Positions 13,088 through 17,574 of a DNA stretch of 17,574 nucleotides are shown in pieces. Origin of the DNA: Candidatus Pollutiaquabacter sp. (lineage in GTDB: Bacteria; Bacteroidota; Bacteroidia; AKYH767-A; 2013-40CM-41-45); assembly GCA_903854075.1 (NCBI GenBank), contig CAINVI010000107.1, forward strand, positions 1-17,574, given 5' to 3'. A program made the translations under genes and the position numbers. The notes beneath the pieces were generated by a model, which worked only from the letters and a program-made list of their open reading frames with translations, was not told the origin of the DNA and did not search any database. Positions within the stretch are counted from its first letter, which is position 1; each line of letters starts with the position of its first letter.

Positions 13088-15433
13088 TTGAACAGGACCA
13101 TCCTTCGACTGTTGCCATTTTACGGCGTGCTCGTCATCCTCTTCACGATGAACGCATGCCGACCTGCACGCTATGTCGTTGACGATGCCACCTTGCTGCG
13201 ACGTAACGCAGTACACATCGATACACTTTTATTTGAAAAAGACGATCTTCAATCGTACATCAAACAAAAACCAAACCGGCGGGTTTTGGGTGCTTTTTAT
13301 CCTTACATGTATTTTTATTATAAAGGATCAAAAGGTAAACCTTCCGGCTTTAAAAATTGGCTGAAAGAAATCGGCGAAGAACCCGCCATTCTGGATACGG
13401 CGTTGATTCGCAGGTCGGCCAATCAGCTGGACCTTTATCTGAAAAAGCACGGCTTCTTCAACTCGGGCGTAACGACATCCATTGACACCATCAAGAAAAG
13501 AGCCGTAGTGAATTACAGGCTGAGTACAGGCCGGCCTTATTTGCTTCACGAAATAACCATCACTTCGCTCGACTCCTTGCTACTACCCCACCTACCTGAA
13601 ATACGGCAAGGTACATTGCTTAAGAGCGAAGAACGCTACAACGAAGAAACCTTCGAAAAAGAACGGGACAGGATAACGCTGTTATTAAAAAACAAAGGCT
13701 ATTTCTCCTTCTCAAAAAACTACATTACGTTCCGGGTCGACACGAATATCAGCGGCTTCCGCGCTGACCTTCAGATTTACCTTAACCGGCCCAATGAAAA
13801 CCTGATTGGCAAAAACGGCGTACTTCCGGCGTATCATCACCCGTACCATTTCCGGGAAATTTATATTCAGTCTGATTTTGATCCGAAAGACCCGGAATTG
13901 TCCCGTCCGCGTGACACAACCTTGTATAACCAGTACAATTTCCTTTCTGCAGGCGGTACGCAAACCCTTCGCGAAAGTGCGCTGTCCGAGTGTATTTTTT
14001 TTAAAGAAGGTGATGTTTTCAATCAGGACGAAGTCAACTATAGTTATCAGCGCATTCAGAACCTGAGTGTTTTCAAGTACATCAACATTAGCTTCCGGGA
14101 GGTTCCGCGCGATTCGGTACAACCGTATTACCTACTCGACGCCTACCTCAACATGTCGGCCATGGCACGTCAGGATTTCACGGTAGAAGCTGATGCGACC
14201 AACACCGGCGGTAACCTTGGCCTCGCCGGCTCGTTCGGTTATCGCAATAAAAATCTTTTCCGAGGCGCTGAAGTTTTTGAATTCAAGATCAAAGGCGGCG
14301 TACAATCGTTGCCCAACTTCACCGATTCTACCATCCAGAAAAAACTGTTCTTTTTCAACACGTATGAACTGGGGCCCGAAATGTCGCTGCAGTTCAAACA
14401 TTTTCTACTCCCCGACTTCATCACGCGGAACCACAATGTCCGACGGATGAATCCAAGGACGATTATTACCGCAGGATACAATCTACAAGACCGTCCCGAC
14501 TACCGGCGATCGATCATGAAGTTATCAATGGCGTATACCTGGCGAAGGAACGCCAAGAAAAGTTTTGCGTTCAGTCCGGCGGAAATTAATTCCGTCTATG
14601 TAAATAAATCAGCCGCTTTTCAGGCGCAGCTGGACAGTCTGCGCGATCCGCAACTGCAGTACAGTTATGACACACACCTGATCACGGCCATGCGCTTCAG
14701 CTATGTGTTTTCCGGACAAACTCCTGCTAATACCAGCTTCCTTTACTTCAGGACCAATTTTGAATCGGCTGGCCTGCTGATGCGTGCGCTTACCAACCCG
14801 TTGAATCTTCAACAAAACAGTCAAGGCATCTATGAGTTCGTAGGCATACCCTATTCCCAATATATCAAGCCGGAGATTGACATCAGTTATCACCAGGTCT
14901 TCAATAAAAACAGCTCTTTGGTATACCGTGTGAATGCCGGTATAGGAATTCCATACGGCAATTCAAGTGCGCTTCCATTTGAGAAAAGTTATTTTGTTGG
15001 GGGAGCTAATAGTATGCGCGCCTGGATTGCATATACACTGGGCCCAGGCTCCTACCTCAATAATCAAGGCATCGAACAAAGCGGCGACATCAAGATGGAG
15101 ACCAATATCGAGTACCGTTCCTACCTCTTAAAATTCATGGGAAGCGGCTCCATTGAAGCAGCAGTGTTTACTGATATCGGAAATATCTGGACCTTGAACA
15201 AAGATGACAATCGACCCGGTTCACAATTCAAAGCCGGTCAATTTGTACAAGATGTAGGCGTCGGCAGCGGACTAGGTTTCCGATTCAACTTCAGTTTCTT
15301 CATCTTACGACTGGATATGGCAGTAAAAATGCGTGACCCCGGACTCGAAGAAGGTAGTCGCTGGGTATACGGAAAACAGAAGTTTGTCATCGGTGATGTC
15401 ACGCCCAACCTAGCCATTGGATATCCGTTTTAA
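13088..15433 (+). CDS. tamL: TamL-type outer-membrane lipoprotein (Omp85 superfamily)
   Basis: The 781-residue protein has a lipoprotein signal (lipobox MNAC, Cys24), a periplasmic POTRA-type region (about 40-360), and a C-terminal Omp85 beta-barrel (about 365-781). The barrel opens with TNTGGNLGLAGSFGYRNKNLFRGAE and ends in phenylalanine (AIGYPF), the usual barrel signal. VVDDATLLRRN and GEEPAILDTALIRRSANQLDLYLKKHGFFN are typical of Bacteroidota TamL, which works with TamB in outer-membrane assembly or lipid transport. The start is TTG 13088: the frame opens only after a stop at 13037, and the next candidate, ATG 13148, would destroy the signal peptide. A tamB gene is not adjacent in this window, although the two are often neighbours. 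BamA is less likely, given the lipobox. Confidence 0.87.
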   Translation: MNRTILRLLPFYGVLVILFTMNACRPARYVVDDATLLRRNAVHIDTLLFEKDDLQSYIKQKPNRRVLGAFYPYMYFYYKGSKGKPSGFKNWLKEIGEEPAILDTALIRRSANQLDLYLKKHGFFNSGVTTSIDTIKKRAVVNYRLSTGRPYLLHEITITSLDSLLLPHLPEIRQGTLLKSEERYNEETFEKERDRITLLLKNKGYFSFSKNYITFRVDTNISGFRADLQIYLNRPNENLIGKNGVLPAYHHPYHFREIYIQSDFDPKDPELSRPRDTTLYNQYNFLSAGGTQTLRESALSECIFFKEGDVFNQDEVNYSYQRIQNLSVFKYINISFREVPRDSVQPYYLLDAYLNMSAMARQDFTVEADATNTGGNLGLAGSFGYRNKNLFRGAEVFEFKIKGGVQSLPNFTDSTIQKKLFFFNTYELGPEMSLQFKHFLLPDFITRNHNVRRMNPRTIITAGYNLQDRPDYRRSIMKLSMAYTWRRNAKKSFAFSPAEINSVYVNKSAAFQAQLDSLRDPQLQYSYDTHLITAMRFSYVFSGQTPANTSFLYFRTNFESAGLLMRALTNPLNLQQNSQGIYEFVGIPYSQYIKPEIDISYHQVFNKNSSLVYRVNAGIGIPYGNSSALPFEKSYFVGGANSMRAWIAYTLGPGSYLNNQGIEQSGDIKMETNIEYRSYLLKFMGSGSIEAAVFTDIGNIWTLNKDDNRPGSQFKAGQFVQDVGVGSGLGFRFNFSFFILRLDMAVKMRDPGLEEGSRWVYGKQKFVIGDVTPNLAIGYPF

Positions 15434-15471
15434 GCCGACTACCGATCCGGTATAATTCTGATTACCAGCAG

Positions 15472-15502
15472 TTTCAGTTTACAAATTTCTGTAGTAGTTT
15501 TA
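15472..15502 (+). promoter_or_regulatory. Candidate promoter of fbaB (and accD)
   Basis: TTTC at 15472-15475 and TAGTTTTA at 15495-15502 are spaced by 19 bp. Each element misses the Bacteroidota consensus at one fixed base. The -7 box ends 24 bp before the ATG at 15527, the usual position here. Confidence 0.45.
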
Positions 15503-15526
15503 CATCCTCATTCACCCACGAAAAAT

Positions 15527-16585
15527 ATGTCTTATTCCTCCATTGTTGAACTGTTAGGCGCCTCCGCCGATAACCTGTTGAAGCATGAATGCAACGGCAT
15601 TCGTAAAGACATGCTTCACCTTCCGGGAAGTGATTTCACGGACCGCGTCTTTATAGGAAGCAACCGATCCAATCCGGTATTACGAAGTCTGGAATCGATG
15701 TACAGTCACGGCCGCCTGGCCAACACCGGTTATCTCTCCATCCTTCCGGTCGACCAGGGCATTGAACATTCAGCAGGAGCTTCCTTCGCTCCGAATCCTA
15801 TTTATTTCGATCCGGAAAACATTGTAAAGCTGGCTATCGAAGGCGGCTGTAATGCTGTCGCCTCCACGTTCGGCGTGTTGGGTATGGTGGCACGCAAATA
15901 CGCTCACCGCATTCCCTTCATCGTCAAGATCAACCACAACGAATTCCTTAGTTATCCGAATAAGTACGATCAAATCATGTTCGGCAATGTGAAAGATGCC
16001 TGGAATATGGGCGCGGTAGCGGTCGGTGCAACCATCTATTTCGGCTCCGAAGAATCGGCGCGACAGATCCAGGAAGTGAGCGAAGCATTCGAGTATGCTC
16101 ACGAACTCGGCATGGCTACTATCCTTTGGTGCTACCTACGTAATCCGGGTTTTAAAAAAGACGGTACAGATTATCATACCTCCACTGACCTTACCGGCCA
16201 GGCCAATCACCTCGGTGTTACGATTCAGTCGGACATTATCAAGCAAAAGTTACCTACCAACAATGGCGGATACACCGCTATCAATTTCGGTAAGACCCAT
16301 CCGAAAGTTTATTCCGAATTGACCACCGATCATCCGATCGACCTTTGCCGTTACCAGGTGGCCAATTGTTACATGGGTCGTGCCGGTCTCATCAATTCTG
16401 GCGGCGAATCAAAAGGAGCCAGTGATTTATCGGAAGCAGTGACCACTGCTGTGATCAATAAGCGGGCGGGCGGACAAGGTCTTATTTCCGGACGCAAAGC
16501 TTTCCAAAAGCCCATGAAAGACGGTGTCGCGCTGTTGCAAAAGATTCAGGATGTTTACCTGGCACCGGAAATTACGATTGCCTGA
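15527..16585 (+). CDS. fbaB: Class I fructose-bisphosphate aldolase (FbaB/DhnA type)
   Basis: The 352-residue enzyme interconverts fructose 1,6-bisphosphate with dihydroxyacetone phosphate and glyceraldehyde 3-phosphate in the cytoplasm, through a Schiff-base lysine. Its length and sequence fit E. coli FbaB: LPVDQGIEHSAGASF at 73-87, IVKINHNEFLSYP, DLTGQANHLGVTIQSDIIKQ, and INSGGESKGASDLSEAVTTA. The Schiff-base lysine is most likely in SDIIKQKLP (Lys239 or Lys241; Lys241 by comparison with archaeal aldolase), which I cannot confirm without alignment. It is followed after 29 bp by accD with no promoter between them, so the two are probably co-transcribed, coupling a glycolytic/gluconeogenic step with fatty-acid synthesis. 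Confidence 0.94.
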   Translation: MSYSSIVELLGASADNLLKHECNGIRKDMLHLPGSDFTDRVFIGSNRSNPVLRSLESMYSHGRLANTGYLSILPVDQGIEHSAGASFAPNPIYFDPENIVKLAIEGGCNAVASTFGVLGMVARKYAHRIPFIVKINHNEFLSYPNKYDQIMFGNVKDAWNMGAVAVGATIYFGSEESARQIQEVSEAFEYAHELGMATILWCYLRNPGFKKDGTDYHTSTDLTGQANHLGVTIQSDIIKQKLPTNNGGYTAINFGKTHPKVYSELTTDHPIDLCRYQVANCYMGRAGLINSGGESKGASDLSEAVTTAVINKRAGGQGLISGRKAFQKPMKDGVALLQKIQDVYLAPEITIA

Positions 16586-16614
16586 TTCTTTACACCAACT
16601 CTTATTTCAACACC

Positions 16615-17460
16615 ATGCCTTGGTTCAAACGCAATAAAGAAGGTATCACCACTTCCACGACGGAGAAGAAAGAAACTCCGGAAGGACTTTGGTATAAATG
16701 CCCATCTTGTAAACATATCGTTCCTACAAAAGAGCACATCGAGCGCAAATACGTTTGTGTAGAGTGCGGCTTTCACGACCGTATCGGCTCGGCCGAATAT
16801 TTTGAAATTCTGTTTGACGACAATCACTTCACTGAATTGAATGCAAACATGACATCGAAAGATCCGCTGGAGTTCACGGATACAAAAAAATATACCAGCC
16901 GAATCGCAGACACGCAAAAGAAAACAGGAATGAAGGATGCAATCCGCACTGCCTACGGCAAGGTGGAAGGCGAAGATCTTGTCATTGCCTGTATGGACTT
17001 CGGCTTTATCGGTGGTTCGATGGGCTCCGTCGTCGGAGAAAAAATTTCGCGTGCCATCGATCACGCGTTGGCGCACAAGACGCCTTTATTAATCATCTCG
17101 AAATCGGGCGGTGCCCGGATGATGGAAGCGGCCTTTTCCTTGATGCAGATGGCAAAAACCTCCGCGAAACTAACCTTGTTATCCGAGGCCGGTATACCTT
17201 ATATATCGCTCTTGACGGATCCGACAACCGGTGGCGTAACCGCCTCGTACGCTATGTTGGGCGACCTAAATATCGCTGAGCCTAAGGCACTTATCGGTTT
17301 TGCAGGTCCTCGGGTGGTTAAAGAAACCATTGGAAAAGACCTTCCCAAGGGCTTTCAAACGGCCGAATTCGTACTGGAACATGGTTTTCTGGACCATATT
17401 GTGGATCGCCGGGAGTTAAAATCGAAAATGGCACAATTACTACGTTTCTTCAAAAATTAA
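16615..17460 (+). CDS. accD: Acetyl-CoA carboxylase carboxyltransferase subunit beta
   Basis: The 281-residue protein is the beta subunit of the AccA2D2 carboxyltransferase. It moves the carboxyl group from carboxybiotin-BCCP to acetyl-CoA, forming malonyl-CoA for fatty-acid synthesis. The N-terminal zinc ribbon has four cysteines, Cys29, Cys32, Cys48 and Cys51 (KCPSCK and CVECG). The crotonase-like catalytic core follows, with FIGGSMGSVVGEKISRAID, SKSGGARMMEAAFSLMQMAK, LLTDPTTGGVTASYAMLGD and FAGPRVVKETI. Length is normal for the family. It follows fbaB closely; accA is not in the window, as is usual for split acc genes. No clear intrinsic terminator follows apart from a 7-bp dyad that overlaps the next promoter. 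Confidence 0.97.
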   Translation: MPWFKRNKEGITTSTTEKKETPEGLWYKCPSCKHIVPTKEHIERKYVCVECGFHDRIGSAEYFEILFDDNHFTELNANMTSKDPLEFTDTKKYTSRIADTQKKTGMKDAIRTAYGKVEGEDLVIACMDFGFIGGSMGSVVGEKISRAIDHALAHKTPLLIISKSGGARMMEAAFSLMQMAKTSAKLTLLSEAGIPYISLLTDPTTGGVTASYAMLGDLNIAEPKALIGFAGPRVVKETIGKDLPKGFQTAEFVLEHGFLDHIVDRRELKSKMAQLLRFFKN

Positions 17461-17468
17461 TGCAGGAT

Positions 17469-17499
17469 TTTGCAGATACGGGGGAAAAGCGTATCTTTG
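17469..17499 (+). promoter_or_regulatory. Strong Bacteroidota promoter before the right-edge gene
   Basis: TTTG at 17469-17472 and TATCTTTG at 17492-17499, spaced by 19 bp, match the phylum consensus at all fixed bases. It begins 8 bp after the accD stop and ends 34 bp before the next ATG. A 7-bp inverted repeat, AGATACG (17474-17480) with CGTATCT (17490-17496), overlaps the -7 box. It could act as an operator or as a weak accD terminator. Confidence 0.8.
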
Positions 17500-17533
17500 C
17501 ACCTCAATTTAACGACCTTAGAAGTACCCAGCA

Positions 17534-17574
17534 ATGAAGCTTACATCTGTAGAAAAGAAGGAAAATTTCAAGAC
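17534..17574 (+). CDS. Start of an unidentified gene (truncated by window edge)
   Basis: An ATG at 17534, 34 bp after the perfect -7 box, opens a frame that runs to the window end: MKLTSVEKKENFK plus a partial codon. Lysine-rich starts of this kind with EKKExF are seen in ribosomal protein S15 (rpsO), and the strong promoter would fit a highly expressed gene. Thirteen residues cannot support an identification. Confidence 0.55.
   Translation, partial: MKLTSVEKKENFK

Noticed and set aside
15440..15452. Short hairpin TACCG-ATC-CGGTA after tamL as a terminator
   Set aside because: Only a 5-bp stem with a 3-base loop and no T-run; too weak to call.
16555..17076. A 173-codon open frame on the minus strand opposite accD
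   Set aside because: Antisense to a clear accD; cysteine- and phenylalanine-rich translation without family features.
1..17574. Defence system, prophage, insertion sequence or CRISPR array
   Set aside because: No transposase, integrase, nuclease, phage structural gene or regularly spaced repeat was found; the complete genes are intact and most belong to known metabolic or envelope families.

Overview
The window looks like chromosomal DNA of a member of the Bacteroidota. Three things in the sequence support this. A secreted protein ends in a type IX secretion (T9SS) sorting domain. An Omp85 protein has the lipoprotein N-terminus of TamL, the Bacteroidota form of TamA. Several promoters match the Bacteroidota primary sigma consensus TTTG-N19/20-TAnnTTTG, while obvious Shine-Dalgarno sequences are absent. 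The order within the phylum cannot be settled from the sequence. All complete genes are intact. I see no insertion sequence, prophage, CRISPR array or plasmid function.

Left part (1-2358): a minus-strand pair, pabA/trpG-type glutamine amidotransferase followed by the 5' part of thrA (aspartokinase-homoserine dehydrogenase, cut by the window edge). ridA diverges from pabA across a 67-bp spacer holding a perfect 16-bp GC-centred palindrome. All three genes touch amino-acid or folate metabolism.

Middle part (2387-8520): an M61 aminopeptidase with a PDZ domain (minus) diverges from lpd, dihydrolipoamide dehydrogenase (plus). lpd is closed by a strong intrinsic terminator. A DUF218/YdcF-like membrane protein follows, convergent with an M2 (ACE-like) lipoprotein peptidase. 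Then comes an isolated tRNA-Ala(GGC) unit with a near-ideal promoter and its own terminator.

Right part (8521-17574): a large secreted multidomain protein opens with a lysyl-oxidase domain. It keeps the copper histidine cluster and both residues that form the LTQ cofactor in animal LOX, and it ends in a T9SS sorting domain. Its probable terminator is a long hairpin overlapping the 3' end of an opposing DUF1801-like gene. After these come a DAO-type FAD oxidoreductase, tamL, a class I fructose-bisphosphate aldolase, accD, and a strong promoter driving a gene cut off at the right edge.

Most of the window is housekeeping. The part most worth following is the T9SS-exported lysyl oxidase-like protein. 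The rest of the interest lies in regulatory DNA: dyads between divergent genes, a tandem 12-bp repeat before ydcF, and a terminator embedded in an opposing gene.
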